From Pipra filicauda (lineage: Eukaryota; Chordata; Aves; Passeriformes; Pipridae), in NCBI RefSeq assembly GCF_003945595.2, contig NW_024103874.1:2800001-2864000 (forward strand): 64,000 bases of DNA, written 5' to 3'. A program made the translations under genes and the position numbers. Below the pieces are notes generated by a model, which was given only the letters and a program-made list of their open reading frames with translations, had not been told where the DNA came from and made no database searches. Positions 22,301 to 36,802 of this stretch are shown piece after piece (within the stretch, counting starts at the first letter, position 1; every line of letters begins with the position of its first letter).

Positions 22301-25300
22301 GCAGCAGATATTGCATCTTTGTATTTGCTAACAAGGTAGCAGGACAGATGGCACACCCAAAGCATACCACGAGACATATGTTTTTGTGTAAGTACTTGAA
22401 GGTTTTCAGTACACAGCAATGTATATTTGTGTTAGCAAGACCTATATGTGAATGTTGGTCAGCTGATGATCTGGCACAGCATCCATATTAATTCATGAGA
22501 ACAAAATTTCTACATTCCAAATATCTGCCTAATTTTTAAGGGATTAAATTAAAATTAGCTCTGCTACTCAGTTACAGGAGGTTGATGAGGTGTTTGAGGT
22601 CTTGTGTTAATATTCAGAGCCATGAGACACGACTTGAAGAATGAAAAATTCCTGCAAATAGTTGGTGTATAAGCGAAGGAAGATATTCAGCCTTGCCAGA
22701 TTTCAAATGCCTCATGGCTGCTGAAAACCATGCAGGGCAGAAATTCTGTAGAATTCATTTGTGGCTGAGGATAGCATGGTAAGAGAAGGAAGAAAATAAA
22801 ACAGAACCAGACCACAACATGATTTTGGTTGGAGAAAAGATCAAAGGCACTTGGAGTGCTCCTGCAGGACAAGGAATGACCAACAGTGGGGTTTTCTTCA
22901 CTGATTCTTGAAAACTAAACTAATGCCTTGCAAAACAGCCTCCATGATCTCCAGGCTCTTGATGGTTCACAAGCGGGAGGTATGACAAACACTGTCTGGA
23001 GTCACTGGGTTTCCACAAAGCATGAATCCAGACTGGTTTTAGGTACCTCTCTTCCAAGCAGGAAATGGAAACATCTGTGAAAATCTCTACTAACCTCTGA
23101 CATCCTGTGAAATATTTGACCAAGAAGGCTTGCAATCAAAGTGGCAAAATTAATTTATATTAATTTTGGGAATTATCCTCCTATTGAAATACAGAGTTTT
23201 AAACTACAAATGGTTAATAAGAAATAGATTTTTAATTCTTCTTTATCAGTGCCCTGTTTGTGATTATTACACAATATTTTCAAGGAAATGTGAGATCTGG
23301 GAACTATAATTTTTTTCAGCTCCTGGATGAAATAGAGACACTCTGCGACAGGGATGCAATGCATGAATACAAAAACTGTTTTAAATTATAAAACAAAAGC
23401 TGGCCAAGCAACCAAGACTCCTTTTCATCTTCTTGTCAGTCCAGCTCAAGATGTAAATACCCTGAGTGAGTAATACATCCTCAGAGTGACAGCACTGGGC
23501 CATCACTCACTTGGAAAAGCCACACAAGCTGCAGCTCTGAGGGGCTGTGAGAGGAGATGGAAGCACTGCAGTTCAGCTGGAGAAAAAGCAGCCAAAAGTC
23601 AACTCAAGTACAGAGATCCTTAGTGCAATGTATTATATGATTCAGTAGGAGATAGGAAATAGTATTTTTTTAAATAGTATTTATTGTAAAGACACACTGG
23701 AAGACCTAATGAGCTTATCCATAGCCATGGGCTGCCACTAGGACCTATCTGATCATGGCAAACAGCACTGAGCACTGCCTGGTGCTGAAGGAACCTCTTG
23801 TCGTGGTGTTGGAAGTGTTTTCAAGCTGGTCTTTGTTAGAAAGATGTGACCCAAGATCTCCCTGTGACAGAAATGCCAGGGTCTGCTGGGTGGGCTGTGC
23901 TGCCCTTTGCAAACATCAAGGAAGATTCTCCTTTAATGACTGACACTTATAAAAGTCAGTCAGGCCTAAAGGAACCCCTCCAAACAGACAAGAGCTGAGG
24001 TTGTTCTGCAGGATCAGGCTCTAGTTGCCCAACAACACCAGTAAAAACCTCTCCAGGCTCCAACGAACCAGCTGATGTCAGAAAGGGGAAAGGCATTTGC
24101 AGCCACACGGATTTCTTGTACACAGCCTTGGCCTCTTGGATATTTTGCTATTTTCCCCTCTCTGAAAGGAGCATTATCACTCTTCTGGCATTCTCAGAAG
24201 CACCTGAACAGCCACCTACAAACCTGTGAGGCCTCTGATAACATCCATTCCTTCTGCACAGCTCTGGCCTAGCCCCTGTCTCTCCCAGTTTTGGGGTTTA
24301 TAACCCCTCCTTGCTGCTCCACTGGCTGCTCTCCCCGTGCTCCTTTGCCAGCCTCGTGCTCCCATTTGTCTTGCACATTTTGGGCTCCTCACCAGAGCAG
24401 ACTAAGCAGCACAGCTGCCTCTCCAGAAATCAGATTGATGCACATGATTACATGGACTGTTAACTTTGGTTTAAAAAAATTATTTACCTGCCAACACTCA
24501 CAGACACCTTCACAAACCACTTGCTGATGACACTTCTGTTCACCTTGGGAAGGACATGGAATGAGGAACACGGTGTGACATTCTTAATGGATTGCCTGGG
24601 ATTTGCTGCAGCTCGTGCTGTCTGACTCATGTCAGGTCTAAGAAATACAACTTCTCTAAGAGACCAGAAAGATTTACTAAGGAAATAATGTCTATATGTG
24701 TATTCTTAAAGACATTACGTATCTCAATTTTATAGTGCTGCTCTCAATTCCATGGACAAAATGCAAACATTTTAAAGAAGGTAGAAAAATATCTACTCTG
24801 CAGTATGAAACCACTTATGACTCAATTTTTCCACATTCTGTACATTAGTTTAAAAAGGACAGTTTTGGTAACCAATGGGAAGCTGCATATTATTATTTTA
24901 TTCTGATCTGTCAGTGCACACTTGTATAAGTGGATAAAAACTCAGAAAATTCAGCAAAAAGCAAAGTTGAAAATGGAAATTATCCATTTTCACTAAAGAA
25001 AGTGTCCAGAAGTGTTCAAAATATTGAATTACTGTTAACCAAGGTAATTCTGCCTGGCTTTGGTGGTGTTTCCTGACTGGGAGCACACATTTGATTCCTT
25101 CCCTCTGCTCCCCAAACCTCCTGCCCAATCTGCCTATCCCAAGTGTTACATATTCCATGAGGAGGCAAAAAACAATGAGCTTTAAATAACAAACTTCGGC
25201 TTCTCATTTTGTGACCATATGAACAGTATTCTCAAGCTTCTGAAACTGTGAAGACTAGAATAGATTTATTTTTTTCGGTGGAAACTGATAAACTCCAAAT

Positions 25301-28300
25301 TCACTTGACTCACACAGAACTTGACTCATATTCACTTGACTCACACGACACTATAAAACCCCCAGAAACAAAATGAGGAGTCTCAGTCTTAGTGAGAGTT
25401 GCTAACCCTGGCTATTCTTTTAAATGGAAGTAATTACTCACACTGTACTTATTTTGCATAATAAGTAAATCCATGTAAATTAATAAATGTTCTGTAAGGC
25501 AGTGGAAGGGAACACAGCACTGACAACCTCACAAACTTTGTTCTAACAAGTAACTTAGAAGCTCAAAGATACTGGACATTAAAAGGGGAGCTTTTGCAGA
25601 GAACAGTTCCTACAAAGCAAGAGTCAAACATTTCAAAAAGCTGGAATTGATGCTTTCCAAATGAACTCCATTTTATCACTATTTTATTTGATCTTGTAAG
25701 GTACAGTTCTATTTATGGAAACTTACTGATATTCTAAGAATGTGATGTGCTCATGAGCTATCTCAGATAAAATGTGCCATGTTGGAAGATAATTGTCTGG
25801 GATCTCTCTAAGAGAAAACAAACAAACAATTGTTTTGCCTTTTGAAAACACCGTTTCTTTGTCACAGAGAGATTGAACTCTGTGGATCTTTTTAATCCCC
25901 ACGAAGAATTTTGCAAATATTTGCAAGATGTCAAAAATAATTAGACAAAAGCAGTTTCCCCATCTCTGGTATAAATAGTACATACATTGTAGAGATCAAA
26001 GGACTTCAGTTTCTCTCTTGTAAATGTAAAAAAAAAAAAGGTTTCTTTGAAGAAAAAAATAGGAAACAATGGTTAAGAAAAAAGAATGCAACACATTCAT
26101 CTATTAGAGTAACTGCTGCTGTTAAAACTGTGTCAGAAATAGGCCTGGATTAAAGGCAGCTGATCTCAAACCTAATGAAGAGCTGGGCTCCTGCAGTGCT
26201 GCTGATGCTGAGGAAATACTTAGAATCACTTCAGATTTGTCCACTGGTTCATTTATCTCAAAAACCAGCCAACAACCAAAACTCCCAAAAGATTCAAACA
26301 ACCTCTTAAAAAAAACCTGATATGAAGGGAAAAAGTATTAACAAACTCTCTGTCTCTGTTAGGGCATGCTGGCTACTGGCACCTGTCACATTTGGTGCAC
26401 ATATCAAGGAAAAAGAAAGCCCCCGTTTCTCTCTCTCCCTGATCCTCTGCTCAAAGCTGAGCCAAGTACACGCCTCAAAGTTTGCAGGAACGAGTTCTCA
26501 AACTGGAGAGAAGCAGCAGCTCTTCCTGCAGCACATTCAAGTTCTCAACCAGGCAACTCTTGTGTAACAGCATCTGTTATCAAAAACATCTTACTATAAA
26601 ATATTGAACTGCAGTGTCTTTATGGCAAATGCCACGATCACTCCCATGCTCATGGTCAGCACTGTGCATTCCTCTGTCTCCCAGGTATGGAAGATCTATC
26701 CCAGTCTTTAATGGAACATAATCTCTCATGTTCCAAGTACTTTGAGGATGTAAAGTGCAATTTAATTGCTCGGTATTGCCACAAAGTATAGAAGCTTCCA
26801 GTGCCTACAGCACAATATGCTAATTCAGACACCACCCATCTAAGCAACGTTAATCATACACACATCTCTCAACTCAGCTTCAGTACATGGGTGGAGATAT
26901 GTCAGATCTGTCAAGATAGTAATTTATTACTACATCTGCTCTACTTATTTTCTATTAACTCACCCATCACAGCCACCTTATCAAGACAGAACAGAATCAA
27001 AATATCCCCTGCTTCACTTGTTATCAATAGTGAGTAAAGGACGCTTCAGGAGCTGCAGTTATTTGAGCAGCACACGTCTAATGTTCCTACTTTTAAACTA
27101 CAAGAAAAGATAACAGAAGTGAAGGGCAGAAGAGCAATAGCAAATAAAAATGGCATAGATCTCTAAAGCCTTAATAAAAGATGACAAGACAGACACTTCA
27201 TTTTACAGGAGAAGGAACCAAGGTACAAGATGTTGGTGGAGCTACATAACAAACCACCAGGACCTCAAGGCTCTAACTCATCTTCTCCTCCTAAATGTTC
27301 ACTTACCTGAAACCTTCAAATACACTTTGTTGCCCTTTGATCATTGTGCTGCGTGTTCAACTGGGATGTGAGGCTGCATTTTAACTCTAGTTAGAAAATA
27401 CCCAATTCACAATCAGACACCAGCAAAAATGGGTAATGCTGAAACTCCGAACCTCTGCTCACACTCTGACAAGTGCATTTGCAAATGATTCTCCAATACA
27501 AACTCTCCAGTCCAGCCCAAAACTCAGCTGGCTCTGGGTGCTCACAGGGAGCAATAAGAGGACACTGAGGATGAGGGTAAGAAAACAGGACAGAGATGCT
27601 TCCCCCGTGCTTCACCTGAACTTCTAACAGGTGATATTCTCAACTATTTTCCTCTGTCACTCTCTGCTGAAATGGGACAATGGACTTCAGAGTTACTGGG
27701 GGTCATGAATTGATTTTACACACACCCCCCCTGCATGTAGGTGCATTAGGTGCCTTTCATTAGGACTGACTCCCTAAACAACATCAGTAATGTGGGGAAA
27801 TGATCCCCTCTTGGTGCTTACTCTGGAAGAAGGGGAGGAAGTGATGTTTAGGCAGAAACTGTGACAAAGCATCTGCCCAGCTGTAGTGTAATCATACAAG
27901 GTATGTTCTACCTGTGATTCAAAGAAAAGAAATATCGATTTAATGATATAAAAGTGTCTTAAGAACATACAGGATTAAACAAAAGTGGGCACACTTGGCA
28001 ACTACACACAACTGCTTAGCAACATTTACAAACAGTTCTGGAGGATTCTCCCCAGGTGCACCTCTGCTCATTCCAAGTTTATTTATTTATCCACACCAGG
28101 TTATGCCTCCTGCTGCTCTACTGAGTGTGAGTTTGGCTCAGGCATGACTGAGAAGTAGGACAATAATAGTAATATTTACGGCTCTCACTGCTGCCTTTAG
28201 CTCTGGCATCTTAATTTATCTTTACTTGCTGAGTTTTTAAATAGTGATGTAGACAAAAATTTCCTATCTTGGCATAGGATTAAAGCTGTAATGGTTGGTA

Positions 28301-29216
28301 CTCCCTAACCTCTGTTTCCTCTTGTTTTCACCAGCACTTCCCTCCTCCTCACATCCTACTACCATTTCAGTGAAATCCCCTTCCCATTTATGAATGACAT
28401 TTAAACTTGAGCTGAGGATGGGACCCCTCCCCTAGGAAGGAATTCCAAGCTCCTGCAGCACAAATACAAAGAAGTCTAAAGTGTAGGGAAGCAAGTAGAT
28501 GGCTGTACTGAGAAGAAAAGGAGAATAAGTGAATGTGTCATCATCTGTTCCACTTTCTTTTCTCCTGGGGAAAAAGTAAACTCTCAGTTCTCCAGCTAGC
28601 AGAGACTCCTGGAGTGTTCTACCCTGTGGATATAAAGCAGGATCAGAAAAGGTTTATTTCAGAGGCAGACTTGCACTAATAATGAGAAAAAATTCTGGAA
28701 TTTCTTTCCTCTGCAATTTTCTTTCAAACAATCACAATTTTGTTTCATCTAAAACTTTACATTGTTTTAAAAAATGATATGAAAACTGTTGATTCCAAAA
28801 GCTTGTTTACCCATTTTCTCAGTGGAAAGGAGGCAAACATGGGAAGTGCCTGAGGAGCTTTGCTAATTGCAACATCTGACAAAAAATGTTTCTGCAATGT
28901 ATGTTTTTATTACAAGCAACATTTTTTCCCCTGAAATAAATGAACCAACTCTAATTATATATTTTTTTTAATATTAATGAGACACTTCTCTAGGTGTTCA
29001 TCCTGCTGGCATTATTTTGCATATTAAGCAGAGACAACGTGGGACCTGTGTCTCTCAGTGGAAGATCCAGATCCATTATTTTATTTGTTTACTCACAGTA
29101 CCCATGTCTATAATGATGGATCAATTATTAATACAGTTGAAAGCTAAGAAAATTTACCCATTATAGTTTCTGTGCTGTTGGGCATCACGGTACAGAAATA
29201 TCTGGCAGGACACTTC
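19366..29216. other. Intergenic desert
   Basis: No confident gene or well-preserved repeat. It includes an AT-rich inverted repeat at 23146-23167 (9-bp arms) and a local 31-bp duplication at 25299-25346. A poly-A run lies near 26028-26039. Short GC-richer islands occur near 21.0-21.6 kb and 24.3 kb, without clear exons. Confidence 0.5.
25299..25346. repeat. Short direct duplication, offset 31 bp
   Basis: ATTCACTTGACTCACAC occurs at 25299-25315 and again at 25330-25346, with a further CTTGACTCA in between. It looks like a small local duplication. Confidence 0.8.
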
Positions 29217-29356
29217 AAGTGGTTTAACCTGACAGGCAGCTTTACACAGACACTTACTGTCCTCCTGTCCCAGTGAGAGGGGGAGAGAATTGGGGGGAAA
29301 AAGGTAAAATTGATGGGCTGAGATGGAAACAGTTTAACAGGACAGAAAAGAAAGGG

Positions 29357-29404
<48 letters not shown>

Positions 29405-29769
29405 TAAAAACAAGTGATGCACAATGCAATTGCTCACCACCCACTGACCAATTCCCAGCACCCCCTGGCCAGATTTGTATCTATTTATATGCAGAGCATG
29501 ATGCCCTTTGGTCTGGAATATCCCTTTGGTCTGTGGGGTCAGCTGCCCTGGTTGTGTCCCTTCCCAACCTCTGTGTCCCCTCCCAGTTTCTTGTGTCCCC
29601 CACCCTCCTCACTGGCAGGGCAGCACGAGAGGCTGAAAAGTCCTTGGCCACTGCTCAGCAATAACTAAACCATCATTATCAACATTATTCTCATCCCAAA
29701 TCCAAAATACAGCACTGTATTAGCTACTGGGGAGAAAATTAATTCTATCCCAGCAGAAACCAGGACAAC
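29217..29769 (-). mobile_element. Avian endogenous retrovirus LTR (solo, ERVL-like)
   Basis: The + strand reads from GTGGTTTAACCTGACAGGC through GAGAGAATTGG, CTGAGATGGAAACAGTTTAA and an AAT repeat to AAGTGATGCACAATGCAATT, GGAATATCCCTTTGG, GGTCAGCTGCCCTGG and ATCCCAGCAGAAACCAGGAC. I recognise this as a very common avian LTR family. On the minus strand it starts TGTCCTGGTTTC-like and has a TATAAATA box (complement of about 29485-29492), which sets its orientation as minus. No second LTR or internal region is nearby, so it is a solo LTR. The family name is not certain. Confidence 0.75.
29357..29404. repeat. (AAT)n microsatellite inside the LTR
   Basis: About 15 uninterrupted AAT units within the LTR, in the place where this family normally has a shorter AAT-rich tract. 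It gives rise to a run of Tyr in the reverse frame with no coding meaning. Likely polymorphic in length. Confidence 0.95.
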
Positions 29770-32700
29770 ATTTAAAAAAATAAGTTGCTCTTTTTAAATT
29801 ATTGCCGTAATTTTTTTTTTTTTAGCTGAAATCCTGAGAAACTGCATTGCTGTGCAGATGCTTTATTAAGCATTTACCAACCACCTGTAGCCTGGACAGG
29901 TATCAGAAAAATCACTAGAGGTTTAGCAACTGCTTTTTGAAGTCACTTTAAATTAATAAGTAACAGCTTGATTTTTTTTTTCCTTTCCTCTGCTTCACTG
30001 ATTTTAATCACTTGTCACCAAGTTGTATTTGTGTCGCTGTTTTTTTCTGAACAGCTGAACTCCCTGTTTCAAGCGAGATTTTTGCAGGTACTTGTTTGAG
30101 AATTTGGGGCAACAGCATAACCTGATGTGCTCTGAGGGAGGGTGATGCACAGTTTCATCTCCCAGGAGCACATGAGATAAGAAACAACAACTGCTTGGAA
30201 GAGATGCAGCTGCACCACAAGGAAAATTGCTTGTTATTCATATAAATCACTCTCAAGTGGCTTTTCTTGCTATTCCTGAGCTTTATATAGAGGGGTCCTG
30301 CCTGGAGTTTGTCTCCAGTGCTAAGTTAACTGGAATTATAACATCTAAAGCTCCTTATTTGGTTCCCAGCTAACACAACGTGCCTAAGCCTGGGTGTTTT
30401 TGACTTACACTGGTTGGATACAAGCAGAATGTGTGAATAGAAGTAGAATCTCCAAACTTTATATTCCAGGTCACTTAAGATTTGATCGCACATTACACGG
30501 AAGACATTCGTTTATATCCAAAGACAATACTTTTAAAAAGTGGCTTCAAAATTCTAATCTCTTTTGTAGAGACACAGATTATCAATGGGTTTTATTTGTA
30601 CTAACTAAAAAAAAAAAATTAGTCCAGGAAGTGCTTCTCAAGAGCTACAAAACCTTTCCAAATACAATGTTGAAGTATGGTAGAAACATGGATCTACCTA
30701 ACATGATAAATAGTATTAATAGAACCAAATGGGACAACACAAACATGCTTTGGAAGTGCATATTGGATTTTTGGCCCCTGGCAGACAGTGTGACAACCTG
30801 TGGAGCAAGAGGCATAAATCTTTCAGGGAGCAACTGCTGCAGGCCCTTTGTCCTCTGTGCTGACCATCTGCCTGAGGGATTCCAATCCTCTTTCTCAGCA
30901 TAAGTACTCAAGATATTCCTCCTGCACCATCCATTAACTCATATTTTTTTTCCCCTTTGAACTGGTTGGTTTGTATCATCCCCCCATATGATTAGCAACC
31001 TACCTTTTTTTTTTTTCTTCTTTAAAATTTTAACCAACTTGGTAATTCAGTAGAAACAACACTCTTTAGCACTATTTTTCATCGATATCTTGTTTCTGGA
31101 GCTTGTCCTTCTCTGTAAGGTTGTGACAGCCCCAAGTCTCCACTTTTCACTGACACTACAGGGAATTTCCACCCAAGACTTGTAAACCCTGACTCTGTGT
31201 GAGGGAAGGTGGTGCTTTGCTAAAGCAGCAGTTTCTAAAACATTATGTTTCCATAGTGACATTATTGGTGTGCTCTATTAAACCTTTTAAAGGTGTCCTT
31301 TGGCTACTTGGGTAAGCAAAGAGAGAACTGCAAGTGTGTCATGGTCACAATCTGTTCAGACTGGGGATATTGAGCTCTGCTGAATAAATCCATGATATAA
31401 TTTGGGAGCTTTAATCAGAACTCCTAAAGAGGTGGCCCTGTAAATATTATACAGTATCAAACTGATCATAGAGTCAGGGATGAACTCACACCAGGGTGTC
31501 TGATCCTCCAGGGCACACTGCCCTTCCAGGATGATTTCATCTCCTCTAGAGCAGCTTTGGTGTGAAGACAAACTCCCTGGCTCCCTTCCAGCCCTCCCTT
31601 ACACAGTACATTTGCTGCAGAACAACTGTAATTTAGCCAAGTCTTTATAGACTTCAAATGTCTTCAGAAACCATCTGATTTTTGGCAACGAGAGGAAAAA
31701 ACCTGAAATTACTTAACCATCTAGTGATTGCAGCCTTTGGAGCTGGCTTTAGTTCTCACCCTTTATTCAGTCAATAAAGCTGAGGCAAACACAAATTGTG
31801 TGTGCTTGGTTAGAACTGCCAGCACAGGACTTGTCTGTGTGCAGTGGTCTCAGCAGCATGGGATTAACTCAGAGTTGCTTTTAAGTGAATCCATCACCAG
31901 GGTACATTTAAACTGTTCATCAAGGCAAAGAGGGATGGTACAGAACTTGTCAGCATGAGAAAGAGATGGAATAAAGTTTGCACTGTAATTAATACAGTTC
32001 ATTTCATTGTTAGAGCTTATCACTAGAATTTCTAAAGATAATGGCACAAATAATTAAACTATGCTATCTGCAATATCTTCTACCAGCAAGTGTCATTTAC
32101 TGCAGAATTAATTAACTAAATAAACCTCACATGAGCCTCAGTGAAAGGAGAGAAAGGTGTTCAAGACCTGCAGCTCTTCAGGGAAACAGAGTTCTTTGCC
32201 TATTTCCATCCCAGAGCATGGGAAAATATTCTAAATAACTGGATGCCTTCACAGGAATAATCAAATTCCTATCATAGTTTTATATAAGCAGTGTCCTCTG
32301 AATACTTCTGATGTTAGGTAAACTCTCACAAGTAATTAACACATTAGAAGTTGCTATTTTAAAAAAAAATAACCATCTTCCTAATTTGATCATTTTAGAG
32401 TAACATTTAGTGATATCTCTATTGCTGTCCTCCCATGAATAGTTACCATATGTTGGAGTTAATAGAAACATTGCATCATCTTTTATGAGTGCATCAACTC
32501 ATCTGCAATTAAGTTTAGATTGTCTAATAAAGTTCTGTGACATTTTAGCCTGCATTTTATTTCCCAGTAAAAGCCTCCTCTGAATGTTATTGCCATAAGA
32601 ATTCATGTAATGACTAAAGAGAAACCATTTCACTTGGGGCTGGACAGATGAATGTGTCAGCAGAAAACAAACCAGGGCATGGATGAATGTACAGTGAGGA

Positions 32701-35460
32701 GGCAGCTGAGACAAGGAACTCTCTGGATGAGGTTCAGTCAGAACTGCAGATCCAAGAAGCTCCAGGATTGTTTAAGGACAAAGGAGGGAATTGCAGGGAG
32801 CTGGCAGTTTGAGCTCTGTGTTCTCCCAGTCTCTGTAGAAGTGCTCACTGCACGCGAGAGACAAAGACAATGAAGGACAAAGAATTTGCTGAACAAAGAC
32901 TCAGATTTTCCCGGCGATTTAACAACTGTTGTGTCCACACCTTCAGCTGCAAGAAATGGCTAAGGAATTTAGAACTGAATTCCTAGGAGCTTGGAAGTTT
33001 GTTGCCCATAATCTATTTTCTTGGAAAGTTCCATCACAACCTACCAGATCCAATTGGAGGTTCACTGAAGACTATAATTTTTTTGGGCTTCTGTGCTACT
33101 CAGTAAAGAGTGTATATATTGTGTTTTCTTTCCCCAGACAGAGCACTTGATGGGAAGGGATAAATTCAGTGTTCCAGTCTATCCTTGGCCTTGTTGAAAG
33201 CATTCTCCAAATTGCTGATTAATGCTTGTGCAAACAAAATTGTATTTCTGGATATGGATATCTAATGTGGCAAGGTTTCAAATTTCCCTAAGGATATTTA
33301 GATCCTGGAATCACAAAGTGCTCTGACAGACCATTCCTCAGCACTCTTCACTCTCCAATTAAAAAATTCTCCGCCTTTGCTGCAGAATTTACATTAGTCT
33401 GCCTTTTCCTGAATGTCACAAGTTATTTATTTAATTTAAAACCCTGGTCTTCAAAAAGAAAGGGATCAGAGATGAGGCAACTGGAGTTCTGGAAAGGTTG
33501 ATAGACAAGGATGGATTGCAGCCAAAACCTAATTGAAGAAAATCTGTCAATTCTCCATTTAAAACTAAAATCAACTTTCCAGCTGAGGATTCATCTTCAA
33601 ACACAGCCTTGTTCTTTAATGAAAACGAGAGCAAAACACACTTTAAAGAACTGTCCTGAGAGATTTTCTAACACTTTCAATTTGTCACACCAACCCAGGG
33701 TAACAAATGCTCTGGATGAACCTTTTGTTACAAGACAGAACACGTGCAAAATCCTCCCTGATTTGGGGTTTTCGAAAGTCTCTCTGAAACTGTTTATGAA
33801 GCAAGTTCACACATAAAATGTCCTCCTGGCCCTCTCTCAGTGGCATTTTTATTTGTACCTTTGACACCAATGTCTAACTTGGAGGGAAGGAAAAAAGGAC
33901 AAGCCATTACAAGCTCTGTAGGATCAGTTTTGCCATGGTAGGTTCATCTAGGTCTTAGTTAAGGTGAAAAAAAAATGGAAAATCGGGCTGGAATTCTGCA
34001 TGGAAAAAAAAATAAAGTAGATATGTCACCTTTCTTTTACAAATACATAGAAATACTACTCCATGAAGAGAGCAAAACAACTCCAAACTTATTAGAACAA
34101 GAGTAGTTAGAGGAGAGAAAACAACAGCACAATGAAGTTGAAGCACCTTTGAGTGTTTTGGGAGAAAATTTTTCTACCATGTAGTTGCTGCTCATGTTGT
34201 GACTCCTCTTGAGACACTTTTCCATTTGACTTAAATTTCAAAAAGATGGTTAAAAACTGGCTGGAGTTAAACTTCCCCAATCCTCCCTCTCTACTTTTCC
34301 ATGGCATGGCACAAAGAAAACTCCACCAGAGACTGCTCTGTGATGCCTTTGTGTGCCTTTGAGAATGAAATCACCCCCAAAAATTTGGAGGAAAACTGCT
34401 GTGCCAAGTAGCCTTTAAATGGAAGATGAATGTAATTTTAAAATGTCTATTACTTGAATGAAATGATGGGTTATTATTTATCTTGTAGGTAATTTAGTAT
34501 ATTTACTTTAGTAAAGCATAATAGTGCTTGAATCAGATATGCACTTTAATAATATTTGTTAGCAAAAAATGTTTACAAGGTGTAGCCATTTAAAGGGAAG
34601 ATATATTAGCCATAAAATTAATAGTCCCTTCCCTTTGCTTTATTCAATACAAGATGACAAAAAGAGTCTTCCTTTAGTTCTTAATCTGAAATGCTCTGTT
34701 ATTCAACTTGGAATAATGTATCCAAATGATTTTTACACAACAAAGAGCTGTACGAGCTCAGTGCTAATATTTAAAAGTGATGGATACAAACAGCCCGTCC
34801 ATATTTCATCCTCCTGCAATATTTATTCAGCAGGGTGGGAGATGAACTTTACAAAGTAATTACTTTTGATCTTGACAAAATCTATTCCCAGGCCTTCAGG
34901 TAAACATCAGCCTGAGGGGTGCACTGTGCTCTGCAACAGTTCTGTGCCATGTTTAATGGAGTTGGGAGGTGTGGTAAAGGCAACAGCTGGGCCAGGGAAT
35001 TACAGGGAAAATCAGCAGGAACACTTCCTCATCTATCCTCTGGAAAACCAGCAGGACGTGCTTCCTGTTTGCTTTTATTTCTGTGCATGCAACGAGAAGG
35101 ACTTGAAACAATAAGGGGGGAAAAAATTGTCGGTTCTGCTTTTAAATGCAATAATAGATGAGAAATACATGGATTAAAAAGGCAATTGATGGTAGGATTA
35201 GATGCCACAACAGAACAGTTACCACAACAACATGTGCCTGTATTTAGCCCCCTTTTCTTCAAAAGAACTGTTTATAGGCTTGTATATAAGTTACATTCAA
35301 ACATTTTGGAAGACAACTTGGAGAAACCCTCTAGAGTCATAGATGTAATAGTCTATTATATGAGGAAACATATAAATGAGGAAACAACAAGGAAACAATA
35401 TTGCTTTTAATATCTCTCAAGCCCCTTCCTAAAACAACAAAAAATATATTGTTGGGTTGA

Positions 35461-35514
35461 TATATAAATATTATATATATATATACTTATATATATATAT
35501 ATATATGTGTATAT
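35461..35514. repeat. TA-rich microsatellite
   Basis: Imperfect (TA)n interrupted by AAATAT, CT and GTG units. Likely unstable in length. Confidence 0.9.
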
Positions 35515-36774
35515 TAGGTTGATTTTCAGTGTATGGTCAGATCTCAGCCTTTTTGACCTGAGAAATGTCCTTTTTCGCCACTAGTCTAATTTATATTTCC
35601 ACTCATTTCCACTCATTTCCGAAGCTCTGCCTGCTCATGTGAATATCTAATATTATATTAGGAAGAGTTTACAGAACTCATCAGCTAAATAAGGCTAAAA
35701 TCATGAATTTTATATAAGAGCTTCAGAAGGTCTCAATTTTTACGAAGATAAATGATGAATCTGTATCAGAGTGGCAGTTCCCTCCCTCAAAAAACTATCT
35801 TTGTGTTATAAAAGCAACCAAAAAATCATAAATGTTCCTTTTTTCATAAGAATACCACGTGTATTCTATTTATCTTGCCACTGCCCAGCCACTCTGGTAC
35901 TGGAATTCTGCACAAGCATTGCTTGGAATGGGATATTTGGATTATTAGGGATGTTCCTGAAGTTTGGGAACAATACCGGGGACCTTCGTTTGATCTGGAG
36001 GGAGGAGGAGTGCCTTGGAAGTTATCAGGACTGCAAGAGCAACAGCGGGAGGTAGGGAGGGGGAGAGGAAGGGAGGACTGCACTGTAAAATCCCATAATA
36101 GGCTTGATATTAATTCATAAATCCCTAACCATGCAAATATTATTAGGTAAACACTGCCAGGCAGTGAACAGCAAGTCATTCTCAACTGTCATTTTTATGA
36201 CTCAGATCAAACCAGGCCAGCTTGATAATCTGGCTTGCTCTGTTTTCTGGCTCAAAAATGTGCATTTTTCCATCTAATATTCTCTTAAACCTGGTATTAA
36301 AAAGGAAGGACATCGATGTTTTGCCTTTCAGCTAAGTTCAGAACTCCTCCAACAAGAAGGTAGAGTTTCCCCTACAGAGTCACTTTTTCAGAAGAGCGAC
36401 ACTTTGAAGGATAAAGAGGTTTTCTCTCTTCTGGGGAAGAAGAGCCTTGCAGGTAGAAGCTGCAACGAAGTTCTGATCAATCAGAGCCTCCCTGTGCTGG
36501 CCCCAAACCAGTGCTCCTTTAACTTCCCTCCGCTGACCTTTCTGTCTTGACTTCTGCTTTGTTCCAGTACCATCAAAATGACAATGTGGCCTTGTGGCCC
36601 TGCAGTGCTCTGATACAGCTGATTATGGCTATTGCCATTCTCACAATCTACACCAAAGGCCACAGATTTCTGATCACCTGCTTAAAAGAAACTCTCTGGG
36701 AGCAAATTTTATATCATGAAGCAGTTGCAGCAGATGGAGATATCCTGTTAATGCCATCATTGCTGCTCCTTAGA

Positions 36775-36802
36775 CACAATGGCAAATCAATTTGCCATTG
36801 TG
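36775..36802. promoter_or_regulatory. Perfect 12-bp inverted repeat carrying two opposed SOX-type sites
   Basis: Arms CACAATGGCAAA and TTTGCCATTGTG are exact reverse complements separated by TCAA. Each arm contains ACAATGG, the SOX HMG-box core, so the two sites face each other with a 12-bp gap. SOX8/9/10 dimers use opposed sites, usually with a smaller gap. The palindrome itself is certain; binding is inference. Confidence 0.5.

Noticed and set aside
29144..29461. Poly-Tyr protein frame on the - strand
   Set aside because: Translation of the (AAT)n microsatellite inside the LTR.
30394..30903. 169-codon open frame on the + strand
   Set aside because: About one or two frames of this length are expected by chance in 64 kb of six-frame DNA. 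No domain, no splice context and no repeat match was seen.
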